Shown here one piece after another: positions 1-5,806 of a stretch of 6,345 bases of DNA (position 1 is its first letter; each line of letters starts with the position of its first letter). Both the position numbers and the translations under genes were made by a program. This DNA is from Micrococcaceae bacterium UBA4005 (lineage in GTDB: Bacteria > Actinomycetota > Actinomycetes > Actinomycetales > Micrococcaceae): contig DGBL01000206.1 in assembly GCA_002384315.1 (NCBI GenBank), positions 1 to 6,345 on the forward strand, written 5' to 3'. The notes beneath the pieces were generated by a model that saw nothing but the letters and a program-made list of their open reading frames with translations, made no database searches and had not been told where the DNA came from.

Positions 1-2
1 CG

Positions 3-32
3 GATTTCCACGCGGCCGAGTCGCTGGGCTAG
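3..32 (+). CDS. possible 3' end of an upstream gene (partial)
   Basis: Reading from base 3 gives nine codons (DFHAAESLG) followed by TAG at 30-32. Seven of the nine codons end in G or C, as expected for a gene in this GC-rich DNA. The stop lies about 70 bases before the tRNA. The fragment is too short to assign a family, and another frame could be the true one. It is listed only as the most coding-like reading of the left edge. Confidence 0.3.
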   Translation, partial: DFHAAESLG

Positions 33-102
33 GCTTGGTAGGCGCCACTCGTGCTCGCTTACTGCAAAGCGGACGACGCCGCCAGCTGGCACGGCCAGCA
101 AT

Positions 103-179
103 GCCTCCTTAGCTCAGTTGGCCAGAGCACCGCTCTTGTAAAGCGGGGGTCGTCGGTTCGAATCCGACAGGAGGCTCCA
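103..179 (+). tRNA. tRNA-Thr (anticodon UGU), CCA encoded
   Basis: The full cloverleaf can be drawn by eye. The acceptor stem pairs GCCTCCT (103-109) with AGGAGGC (169-175). The D-arm is closed by GCTC/GAGC. The anticodon stem CCGCT (130-134) pairs with AGCGG (142-146) around the loop CTTGTAA, placing anticodon TGT at 137-139. The T-arm is GTCGG-TTCGAAT-CCGAC (152-168). Discriminator base 176 is T and CCA is encoded at 177-179. UGU reads ACA and, through wobble, other threonine codons. tRNA 3' ends are common integration sites, which matters because an accessory-looking cassette starts about 100 bases downstream. No second copy of the tRNA 3' end is visible in the window. Confidence 0.96.
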
Positions 180-181
180 AG

Positions 182-223
182 AACCCCTCCATTCCGGCGA
201 TTTTGTCCGAGGTGGAGGGGGTT
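182..223 (+). terminator. inverted repeat after tRNA-Thr, probable terminator
   Basis: AACCCCTCCA (182-191) pairs with TGGAGGGGGTT (213-223) with one extra G. A short inner CGG/CCG pairing (195-197 with 207-209) can extend the hairpin. It begins three bases after the encoded CCA and is followed by a weakly T-rich stretch (TTATTGTGT, 222-230). This position and structure fit termination of the tRNA transcript. Confidence 0.55.
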
Positions 224-275
224 ATTGTGTGTAAAAACCGAGCACTACACGCTTACGACACGCTTTCAGGAAGAC

Positions 276-437
276 ATGTTCGGCGAGGAAGCCGCCATCT
301 GGCTGCAGATGGCTCCCAAGACCCTTCGGAACTGGCGCTCCGCCGGGATCGGACCGGCAGCCCCCAAACTCCAAGGCCGGGTTCCAGTGTCGTCGTTCGT
401 GGCCTATAGGAGTTGGTTATCAGATCCGATAAAATAG
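276..437 (+). CDS. small MerR/excisionase-like helix-turn-helix protein
   Basis: This 53-residue protein has the layout of the HTH_17/excisionase DNA-binding fold. EEAAIWL (residues 4-10) is helix 1, and PKTLRNWRSAGIGP (14-27) is the recognition helix and wing start with the usual T-L-x-x-W-R core. KLQGRVPVSSFVAYRSWL (31-48) matches the usual basic strand followed by a closing helix ending in W-L. The ATG at 276 was chosen because the fold begins there, and AGGA at 268-271 lies 4 nt upstream, a tight but usable ribosome binding site. The stop at 435-437 is 4 nt before the nucleotidyltransferase ATG, so the two are probably co-transcribed. It may regulate the cassette, or be a leftover recombination directionality factor from an element integrated at the tRNA. 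The family call is good; the role is inference. Confidence 0.7.
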   Translation: MFGEEAAIWLQMAPKTLRNWRSAGIGPAAPKLQGRVPVSSFVAYRSWLSDPIK

Positions 438-441
438 TTCC
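430..441 (+). promoter_or_regulatory. possible leaderless -10 element before the nucleotidyltransferase
   Basis: TAAAAT at 430-435 fits the TANNNT -10 consensus and stands out as AT-rich. Exactly 6 nt (436-441) separate it from the ATG at 442, so transcription could begin at or beside the start codon. No Shine-Dalgarno sequence lies within 15 nt of that ATG, which fits leaderless translation. No convincing -35 box is seen at the expected distance, so coupling to the upstream small gene is an equally good explanation. Confidence 0.35.
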
Positions 442-1233
442 ATGGGATTTGACAACAACAAGCACCGTCGTGGCCGCCCGGACAGTGGCGGCCAGCCTCG
501 CGAGAAGGCGTACCCCGAGGCTGATGGGGTATTGCCCGCGGCGAGGGACGATCTTCACGGCGATCTGCAGGACGTACTCGAGTCAGCGGCCAAACTTCAG
601 CGTCTCGTCCCTGACGCAGTCCTCGTTGGCGGTAGCGCCGCCGCCCTTTACGCCGGGCATCGGGCGTCGTATGACCACGACCACGTGCTGTCTAACCTGC
701 GGGCAAACTTCGACGTCATCCTCGATGCATTGGAGGCGGACGACGGCTGGGCGACCAACCGGGTCTCTTACGGGAAGATCATCCTGGGCGAACTCGGGGG
801 TATCGAAACCGGGCTGCGGCAGTTGATCCGGACGCGGCCGCTGGAAGTGGCCGAAGTGCAGCTAATCTCCGGAGCAACCATTCGCGTTCCAACCCAGGAA
901 GAAACTCTTCGCATCAAAGCGTTCCTCATCACGCGCAGGAACCAGACCCGGGACTATCTGGACGTAGCGGCCCTAGCCGAAACCGTGGGTGTGGAAGACG
1001 CGGCCGACATCTTGAACGGCATGGATGATTACTACGCCGACCAGAACCGGGATGGCGCAGCAGTACGATCTCAAGTCGTGCGCCAGTTGGCTGAACCGCG
1101 GCCGAAAGATTCCCGGACCACTAAGCAGCTGGGCTCCTATAAAGGTCTCGTGTCCCGCTGGCAGAGCTGGGATGCCACGGTGGAGACATGCCGCTCCGTT
1201 GCCGAACACATGGTCCTCAGAGAGGGGGCGTAA
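442..1233 (+). CDS. AbiEii-type nucleotidyltransferase, probable toxin
   Basis: A 263-residue protein of the AbiEii/AbiGii (DUF1814/MenT-like) nucleotidyltransferase superfamily. The polymerase-beta-type motif is present: VLVGGSAAALYAG (60-72) supplies the G-G-S loop, and YDHDH (77-81) supplies the metal-binding D78-x-D80. A family-typical C-terminal signature follows, with K159 in RIKAF, R165, and R170-D171-Y172-L-D174 in a helix. Family members transfer nucleotides to tRNA or other acceptors and block growth; the substrate here cannot be read from sequence. The first 55 residues are basic and polar and may be an extension, but there is no later Met start before the motif. The stop TAA overlaps the ATG of the next gene, the usual toxin-antitoxin coupling. 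In classical AbiE loci the antitoxin gene comes first, so this order is reversed. Toxicity is inferred from family and context. Confidence 0.85.
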   Translation: MGFDNNKHRRGRPDSGGQPREKAYPEADGVLPAARDDLHGDLQDVLESAAKLQRLVPDAVLVGGSAAALYAGHRASYDHDHVLSNLRANFDVILDALEADDGWATNRVSYGKIILGELGGIETGLRQLIRTRPLEVAEVQLISGATIRVPTQEETLRIKAFLITRRNQTRDYLDVAALAETVGVEDAADILNGMDDYYADQNRDGAAVRSQVVRQLAEPRPKDSRTTKQLGSYKGLVSRWQSWDATVETCRSVAEHMVLREGA

Positions 1234-1661
1234 TGCTCAAGTTCCGGAACCTGAACGTCGACCCCCACGCGCCGGTGGAGGAATGGGGCTTTGAGGGTCT
1301 GCTCGCTGCCGTGGAACGCGGCGACATCCGGGACTGGCACCGGCTAGCTCAGGCCGTGCTGCAGGACCCGCGAGGGAAAGTGGCTGCTGAGCTCGAAGAG
1401 GTCCTGGATTCGGTAGAGGATCCAGCTATGTCCTCACTCTTCAGCCGGATCCTCCGGCGCGCCAGTCTCAGGGCAGACGAGGACGATCGCGCAGATGTTG
1501 CCAAGCTGATGGCGCAACACCTATCGCAGAGCCGACTGACACGGACGGAGTTCGCCCGACAGCTCGGCACCTCCCCATCACGGCTCTCCACCTACCTGAC
1601 CGGCAAGGTGACTCCCTCCGCAGCCCTACTGATCAGGGCCGGCAAGATCGCATCCCGCTGA
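1233..1661 (+). CDS. helix-turn-helix protein, probable antitoxin/regulator of the nucleotidyltransferase
   Basis: A 142-residue protein. The ATG at 1233 overlaps the preceding stop (TAATG), and GAGGGGG at 1222-1228 is a good ribosome binding site, so this start is preferred over an in-frame ATG 45 nt upstream. Residues 14-58 contain a patterned N-terminal region (P14-V-E-E-W18, F20-E-G-L, E28-R-G-D-I-R-D-W35, D45-P-R-G-K-V), resembling the N-terminal part of small regulators found beside nucleotidyltransferase toxins. Residues 80-88 are an acidic linker. Residues 101-140 form an XRE/Cro-type HTH (LTRTEFARQLGTSPSRLSTYL, 102-122, then G-K-V-T-P-S). It probably binds its own promoter and neutralises the toxin; neutralisation is inference from the operon arrangement. 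The two-domain design differs from the winged-helix AbiEi antitoxin. Confidence 0.78.
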   Translation: MLKFRNLNVDPHAPVEEWGFEGLLAAVERGDIRDWHRLAQAVLQDPRGKVAAELEEVLDSVEDPAMSSLFSRILRRASLRADEDDRADVAKLMAQHLSQSRLTRTEFARQLGTSPSRLSTYLTGKVTPSAALLIRAGKIASR

Positions 1662-1686
1662 TCACGGCTGCAGCATTGGGCCCTTA

Positions 1687-1757
1687 GCCGCGAGGCTTGC
1701 GGCGTTCCCCGATGACGTGCCCCGGAACCGGCAACTATCGGGAGCCGGTTCCGGCAC
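1687..1757. terminator. hairpins between convergent transcription units
   Basis: Two stem-loops lie in the 99-base gap between the HTH gene (ends 1661) and copC (ends 1761 on the other strand). The small one is GCCGC (1687-1691) with GCGGC (1699-1703). The strong one is CCGGAACCGGC (1722-1732) with GCCGGTTCCGG (1744-1754), a perfect 11-bp stem with an 11-nt loop. There is no U-tract, which is common for actinobacterial hairpins between genes. Because it lies between two gene ends it could stop transcription from both sides. Confidence 0.6.
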
Positions 1758-1760
1758 GGA

Positions 1761-2381
1761 CTACGACTCCGGATTCACCCGGTGCCTGCGGTTCCGGGCA
1801 TAGAGCAACGCCGCGGCGAGCGCCGCAATGCCCACGCTGGCAGCGATGAGCCAGCCAGTGATGTTAGCGGGTGCGGTCTCTCCGGCGGGGTCGGCTGGCT
1901 CCGTCGTGGCAGCAGCAGACGCCGGTGCGGCGGCGTCACCTGTCCCCGGTGCTGCTGACGCCGGTGCCCCCGAGGGCCCGGTGTCAGCGTCCTCGGGGGC
2001 ATAGGTGAAGCTGAACTTTCCTTCGATGGGGTGCCCGTCGTTGGAGACTGCACGCCAGGCCACGGTGTGTTCTCCGGCATGGTCAATCTCGGCCTCGGTG
2101 GTCAGCATCGTGCCGTCGATGGTGACCTCGTCACTGCTGATCACATGCCCATCAGGTGCAGTGACGGTGAGGATATTTGCTCCGGCGATTCCGGTGGTCG
2201 GCGGAGCAGTCAGCGTAATGGAGACTTTGCCCGGGTTGGCGGTGATGGTTTGCCCATCAGCAGGGCTGGTGGAGGCCAGCGCTTCGTGGGCCTGGGCTGG
2301 TGCTGCACCGACCAGGGCAGCGAGGGCTAATGCGGTGGTCAGTGCGCCAGCAAACCTGGCGTGGCGGAGGAAAAACGTCAT
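1761..2381 (-). CDS. copC: CopC-domain copper-binding protein with C-terminal membrane anchor
   Basis: A 206-residue exported protein. A Sec signal peptide spans residues 1-31 (R6 and R9, a hydrophobic core at 11-27, then A-Q-A before H32). The CopC beta-barrel occupies about 32-127. Its Cu(II) ligands are in place: the new N-terminal H32, and D115 and H117 in VSNDGHPIEGKF, followed by the typical F-S-F-T strand. An Ala/Pro/Thr-rich linker (128-172) leads to one membrane helix (176-195) and a basic tail, so the domain sits outside the membrane on a flexible stalk. The ATG at 2381 is chosen because AAAGGA lies 7 nt upstream and the signal peptide starts there; an in-frame ATG at 2417 would add 12 charged residues. 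It lies 95 nt downstream of a membrane protein gene on the same strand, probably one operon. The role is binding or delivering copper outside the cytoplasmic membrane. Confidence 0.9.
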   Translation of the reverse strand: MTFFLRHARFAGALTTALALAALVGAAPAQAHEALASTSPADGQTITANPGKVSITLTAPPTTGIAGANILTVTAPDGHVISSDEVTIDGTMLTTEAEIDHAGEHTVAWRAVSNDGHPIEGKFSFTYAPEDADTGPSGAPASAAPGTGDAAAPASAAATTEPADPAGETAPANITGWLIAASVGIAALAAALLYARNRRHRVNPES

Positions 2382-2476
2382 GGGGGTGTCCTTTCGGGGG
2401 TGCCGGGCAGCACGCATGGGCGCCAGGCGAAAATGAGGAAAAGTGTCGTGTTACCAGCGGTGCGGCCTCAGGCGCG

Positions 2477-3256
2477 TCAACGCGTGGGCGGCATGACGCC
2501 CGACGGCGGGCCGCGGGGGGCGGTGATCCGGGTGCCCGGAGCGGGCAGCGGACGGAAAGTGCTTCCGGCGGCCGCTACGCGGAGGGCCGGGGGCTGGCGA
2601 AGCAGTTGCGGGGCATGGATCAATGGTCGCAGCCAGTCCCGGACCTGCCAGAGCACCGCTTCGGCCCGCGCAAGAACCAGCACAGTCAGCGCCGTGCCGA
2701 ATATATGGGCTGCCGTCATCGCCGTCGTTCCGGGGACGGAGGCCACGCCGCCCTCCAAGAGCGCGACGGTCCCCGCCGGCGCGCAGTCCGGGATGCCCGC
2801 TCCCTGGTGATAGCCGTGCGCTGCAACGGCCGCCGCGGCGCACCGGTCGCTGGCGCCGGAGAGGGCGATGAATGCAAAGTGCAGGGCACCCTGGCCCAGC
2901 GTGAGCATGGCTCCAAGAACCGGTATCGACAGCCGGACGCGAGTCAGTGCCGTGGCAGGGACCATGACCAGCGCGACCAGGAGCATGATCAGCGGCAGCG
3001 GCGGAAGGCGCCCTCCAGCAGCCAGATGGGCCACCGCAGCGAGCCCCACGACCGCGGCGGTCACGGCGCCGGAACGGACGAAGCGCAGCGGTGCAAGGCC
3101 GGACGCCTGCAGGCTGGATCGCGGGTCAACGGAAAAAAGCGCGCCTAGCCCAACGCACTGTTTTCCATCCGTTCGGGCCCCGGCGGTTGCCGTCTGGCCA
3201 GGACGCAAATTCTCCTGCACCTGCCCATTATTGCAAGAACGATGAAATCCAAACAT
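2477..3256 (-). CDS. multi-pass membrane protein, probable CopC partner
   Basis: The open frame from the ATG at 3256 encodes 259 residues with four likely membrane helices: about 63-80, 86-104, 111-133 and 179-196. Possible metal ligands are H77, H126 in GQGALHFAF, a loop rich in Cys and His (C139, H147, H150, C158), M180 and H184. The C-terminal 35 residues are rich in Pro, Arg and Ala. Small membrane proteins of this shape occur beside copC in actinobacteria, so a copper-related role is likely but inferred; it is not a recognisable CopD. The start is uncertain. Codons before about residue 45 look non-coding, and a hairpin plus six T lies inside that part (3133-3158). Other in-frame starts are GTG at 3220, TTG at 3208 and GTG at 3064, the last just inside helix 1. 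The ATG at 3256 has only a G-rich stretch upstream. Confidence 0.7.
   Translation of the reverse strand: MFGFHRSCNNGQVQENLRPGQTATAGARTDGKQCVGLGALFSVDPRSSLQASGLAPLRFVRSGAVTAAVVGLAAVAHLAAGGRLPPLPLIMLLVALVMVPATALTRVRLSIPVLGAMLTLGQGALHFAFIALSGASDRCAAAAVAAHGYHQGAGIPDCAPAGTVALLEGGVASVPGTTAMTAAHIFGTALTVLVLARAEAVLWQVRDWLRPLIHAPQLLRQPPALRVAAAGSTFRPLPAPGTRITAPRGPPSGVMPPTR
3133..3158 (-). terminator. hairpin followed by six T on the minus strand
   Basis: On the minus strand GTGCG (3158-3154) can pair with CGCGC (3143-3139), one pair being G-U, around a 10-nt loop. TTTTTT follows directly (3138-3133). The U-tract is unusual in this GC-rich window. The hairpin lies about 160 nt after the EAL gene stop and could end that transcript or attenuate the membrane protein gene. 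If real, it argues that the membrane protein is translated from a start downstream of it. The stem is short, so confidence is limited. Confidence 0.35.
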
Positions 3257-3315
3257 CGCGGGGCCGCCCCCTGGAGCAACCGGAACAGCTAACGACTGAG
3301 CTCCCCCAGAAGGGC

Positions 3316-4485
3316 TTAAACGGAACCTGGCTGGCCCACGGTAGCCAGAACTGTGATCATGCGCTCCAGCCGGGCCAACCCGGTGAAGCGTCCTGCGTTG
3401 TCCGTGGTGAGCAGCGGCTCGAACCGGGTGGAGGTCGGTCGGGTCATGGCGCGGGCCAGCGCTTCGGCGATGGGGGTGTCGAGATTGATGCGCAGCCCCG
3501 CTTCCGCCACGTCCAACGCCGCAGCTTGTGGCTCGACGACGGCGAGGGGGCGCGCGTTGGCGTCGACTATGACCACTGAGCGCAGGCCCGGGTCCTGGGC
3601 AAAAAGGGCTGCAGCCTGCGCGGTGCTGGACGTCGTCGTCGCCGGTTCCACGATGTCGCGGACCAGGTGTGCGTGCGGTGTCGGCCCGCGGCGCGCATGG
3701 GTTGCGGCTAGACGGTGGGCGAGGTTGCCATCAATCTCCACCCACGGGGGCCCCGGACGCGCCAGCAGGTACCCCTGCACCAGCGGAACCCCCAGCGTGA
3801 CCAGCGTGTCGAGCTCCTCGACGCGCTCCACTCCTTCGGCGAGTATCCACGCGTCAACCCGGCTGGCGAAGGTGCCGAGCATTTCGATCAACGCACGCTT
3901 GGCCTCGTCCTGGTCCACGTTTCGGATAAGTTCGCGGTCAATCTTGATCATCGACGGACGCAGCGCCAGCAGGTGCCGCAGTCCCGCATAGCCTGCTCCG
4001 GCGTCGTCGACCGCAATCAGCGCGCCAGCCGCCCGCAGCTGTTCGAGGTCCGGCTCGAGCGTCAAATAAGATTCGATCTCCGTCTGTTCGGTGAGTTCGA
4101 CCACGAGCCCGCCAAGGTCTCCAGCTTCACGCCAGACGCGGCGCACGTCTGCGCTCGAGAGCAGATCCGGGGAGACATTGACGGTGAGAAAGCAGTTCGC
4201 CGGCAAACTCCCGCGGGCGCGGAGCGCCGTGCGCAAGGCCGCTGCTTCGAGTTCCGCGGAGCGGCCGCGGGCCCGGGCAGCAGAAAACCATGCTTCCGGG
4301 TTCTTTTCCGCGAATCCCTCGAACCGGGCCAGGGCCTCAAAACCGACGACAGAACCGCGCGTGGTATCCACGATTGGCTGGTAGGCAGCGCAGAGTCCGT
4401 CGCCGCGCGCAACAGCATCCAGCAGCGCGTCCCACCCGGGAGCAGCGGCGTCGCCGGCGCTGGAGGCTGGGGCCGTGGGGATCAA
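3316..4485 (-). CDS. EAL-domain c-di-GMP phosphodiesterase with C-terminal CBS-like region
   Basis: A 389-residue cytoplasmic protein. The EAL domain spans about 28-248 and keeps its catalytic set: E50 in FEALAR, N103 in VNVSP, E130 in ELTEQ, D160-D161 in VDDAGAG, K181 in KID, E217 and E220 in AEGVE, and Q237 in QGY. It should therefore hydrolyse cyclic di-GMP to pGpG; the loop-6 motif reads DDAGAG rather than the commoner DDFG(T/S)G. Residues about 270-385 form a second region (VRDIVEP, RSVVIVDANARPLAVV, FEPLLTTDNAGRFTGLARLERMI) resembling a CBS pair, likely a ligand or partner sensor; this is weaker. No GGDEF domain or membrane segment is present. The start is TTG at 4485, overlapping the TGA of the DUF1059 gene, with AGGTGG just upstream. 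No other plausible start lies before the EAL domain. Confidence 0.9.
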   Translation of the reverse strand: MIPTAPASSAGDAAAPGWDALLDAVARGDGLCAAYQPIVDTTRGSVVGFEALARFEGFAEKNPEAWFSAARARGRSAELEAAALRTALRARGSLPANCFLTVNVSPDLLSSADVRRVWREAGDLGGLVVELTEQTEIESYLTLEPDLEQLRAAGALIAVDDAGAGYAGLRHLLALRPSMIKIDRELIRNVDQDEAKRALIEMLGTFASRVDAWILAEGVERVEELDTLVTLGVPLVQGYLLARPGPPWVEIDGNLAHRLAATHARRGPTPHAHLVRDIVEPATTTSSTAQAAALFAQDPGLRSVVIVDANARPLAVVEPQAAALDVAEAGLRINLDTPIAEALARAMTRPTSTRFEPLLTTDNAGRFTGLARLERMITVLATVGQPGSV

Positions 4486-4658
4486 CCCACCTGAACGATG
4501 TTCCGCCGCGCTGAGGCGAGCAGGTCATCCGAAAGTACTGTCAACTGATGGGCGGACGCGGCATGCTCCGCGACGCTGGCTAGAAGCTCATCTTCGGTGC
4601 TGCACACCCAGCGGGCTTCACAACCGGGGACCACATCACCACAGGCAAATGCTTTCAT
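4482..4658 (-). CDS. DUF1059 family micro-protein
   Basis: A 58-residue protein matching the whole short DUF1059 family: M-K-A-F-A-C-G-D-V-V-P-G-C at the N-terminus (C6 and C13), then a helix with EHAASAH (35-41) and a C-terminal helix. The cysteines and the H-x5-H pair suggest metal binding, but the family has no established function. GGAGGA lies 6 nt before the ATG at 4658, a strong ribosome binding site. The TGA stop at 4484-4482 overlaps the TTG start of the EAL gene, so translation is probably coupled and the two products made together. An open frame extends 63 codons further upstream, but its sequence has no family similarity and overlaps the lipid kinase end, so it was not used. Confidence 0.87.
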   Translation of the reverse strand: MKAFACGDVVPGCEARWVCSTEDELLASVAEHAASAHQLTVLSDDLLASARRNIVQVG

Positions 4659-4682
4659 GACGATTCCTCCTTGATAGCAATT

Positions 4683-4700
4683 GGCGGCAGGGACGCCGCC
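4683..4700 (-). other. short GC hairpin in the gap before the DUF1059 gene
   Basis: GGCGGC (4683-4688) pairs perfectly with GCCGCC (4695-4700) around a 6-nt loop. It lies in the 85-base gap between the lipid kinase stop (4744) and the DUF1059 start (4658), about 20 nt before the latter's ribosome binding site. It may terminate or stabilise the kinase transcript or be a leader structure. No U-tract follows, and no clear promoter was found in this gap. Confidence 0.35.
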
Positions 4701-4743
4701 CTGTAACTCTTGATTCGGAATACTGGGCCGGACGGATGGGTGG

Positions 4744-5673
4744 TCAGGGGACCACCGCCTGCCAGGCTTCGTGATGCACCTCCCACCGCCGGTGGGAAAA
4801 CGGTCCGAGGATCTCGCCATCCTGGTTGACCTGGAATGAGGACCCATCGGCTGCGTCCACCTCGATGATCGTGCCGCGCGCCGTGCGCACGTCCTCGCGC
4901 CGGGCGTGCTTGCCGTCCATCAGCCCCAGCGCGTACCCGAGACGTGCGATCACCCCCACGGATTCCCAGACGACGACGTCGACGCGACCGTCGTGCGGGT
5001 TCGCGTCCGGAATCAGCTGGGCCCCACCGCCCACCGTTCCCCCTAATCCCAGGGCGACCATGAGGACGGGATCAGCGCCGGTGTGTATTACCCGGCCGTC
5101 GACACTCACGCTCAAGTGCCAGCCGCTTTCAGCCACGCCGGCAGCCACAGCGCCCACCGGGTAACCGAGTTTTCCCAGTTTCAGCGCGGCGAGACGCCGT
5201 TTGACCGAGGCGCCCCGGCTGGCCGCAGAGACTCCGATTCCGAGGTGGACGGCGTTGATTGTCGTGTCGTCGGTGTCGCTGACCAGCAACTCCATCCACC
5301 GGGCTGAGCCTTCGACGGCGTTGCGCGCCGCCGCCTCGGGGTCCAGCGGAATCTGGAGTGTGCGCGCCAGATCGTTTCCTGTGCCAAGCGGTACGATCCC
5401 GACCGGGCCGGCATCCCGGAGGCCTCTCTGCCGGTGCAGGCACTGGACCGCAGCATGGATCGACCCGTCCCCACCCAGAATTACCAGTCGGCGGCCATCC
5501 AGGGCCTGCAGCGTCCGGTCGAGATCAGCGCGACTCTCGGTCGCGACGAGCTCCGTGGTGGCATGCTGGCGCGCGGTGGCGCTGTGGAGAGCCGCCGCAG
5601 CAGCGTTCACTTCCCGCAGCCGCGCCGTGCCAGCAGCGGCGTTGACGACGGCGAGCACGTCCGGGAGGGTCAT
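4744..5673 (-). CDS. diacylglycerol kinase / YegS-type lipid kinase family protein
   Basis: A 309-residue protein of the DAGK catalytic family. VLAVVNAAAG (6-15) is the first strand with the usual N-x-x-A/S-G turn. GGDGS (67-71) is the nucleotide-binding signature, and PLGTGNDLAR (95-104) is the second hallmark motif. NAVHLGIGVSA (140-150) and the later G-G-G with PDA and DGRVDVVV match the C-terminal beta-sandwich of YegS/DgkB. The likely reaction is ATP-dependent phosphorylation of diacylglycerol or a related lipid at the inner membrane face; the substrate is not determined. Two ATGs compete: 5679 directly abuts GAGGA, whereas 5673 has it 6 nt upstream, so 5673 is preferred. The length is normal for the family, with no break. 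The gene diverges from the coiled-coil gene across about 200 bases and may be the first gene of the minus-strand cluster. Confidence 0.92.
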   Translation of the reverse strand: MTLPDVLAVVNAAAGTARLREVNAAAAALHSATARQHATTELVATESRADLDRTLQALDGRRLVILGGDGSIHAAVQCLHRQRGLRDAGPVGIVPLGTGNDLARTLQIPLDPEAAARNAVEGSARWMELLVSDTDDTTINAVHLGIGVSAASRGASVKRRLAALKLGKLGYPVGAVAAGVAESGWHLSVSVDGRVIHTGADPVLMVALGLGGTVGGGAQLIPDANPHDGRVDVVVWESVGVIARLGYALGLMDGKHARREDVRTARGTIIEVDAADGSSFQVNQDGEILGPFSHRRWEVHHEAWQAVVP

Positions 5674-5806
5674 GGGCATTCCTCGGTTTCGGAGCATCGG
5701 ATACCGTCAACCTAACCTGTGGACGGGGCCAGCGGCCAGCGGGGCCTACAGGAGCGGGGGCACAGGGGCGACGCCAGGGTAGTGACAGCAGGACGGCGGT
5801 GTGCCA

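Noticed and set aside
157..179. Duplicate of the tRNA 3' end as an attachment site for an integrated element
   Set aside because: No second copy of the T-arm and acceptor sequence was found in the window, and no integrase gene is present; a copy could lie outside.
51..275. Extension of the small HTH gene upstream through the tRNA
   Set aside because: The frame runs through tRNA-Thr and its terminator; the protein fold begins at the ATG at 276.
2300..3148. Long plus-strand open frame of 282 codons
   Set aside because: It lies antisense to copC and the membrane protein gene and encodes a low-complexity Arg/Gly-rich sequence with no family features; GC-rich DNA produces such mirror frames.
3273..3304. 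GGAGC/GCTCC inverted repeat after the EAL stop as a terminator
   Set aside because: Only five pairs with a loop of 22 nt and no U-tract; too weak to list.
3715..4494. Plus-strand open frame of 259 codons
   Set aside because: It is antisense to the EAL gene, whose catalytic motifs are all intact; the plus-strand translation shows no domain.
5201..5782. Plus-strand open frame of 193 codons
   Set aside because: It is antisense to the lipid kinase, which has clear GGDGS and GTGND motifs; the translation is Ser/Arg/Ala-rich noise.
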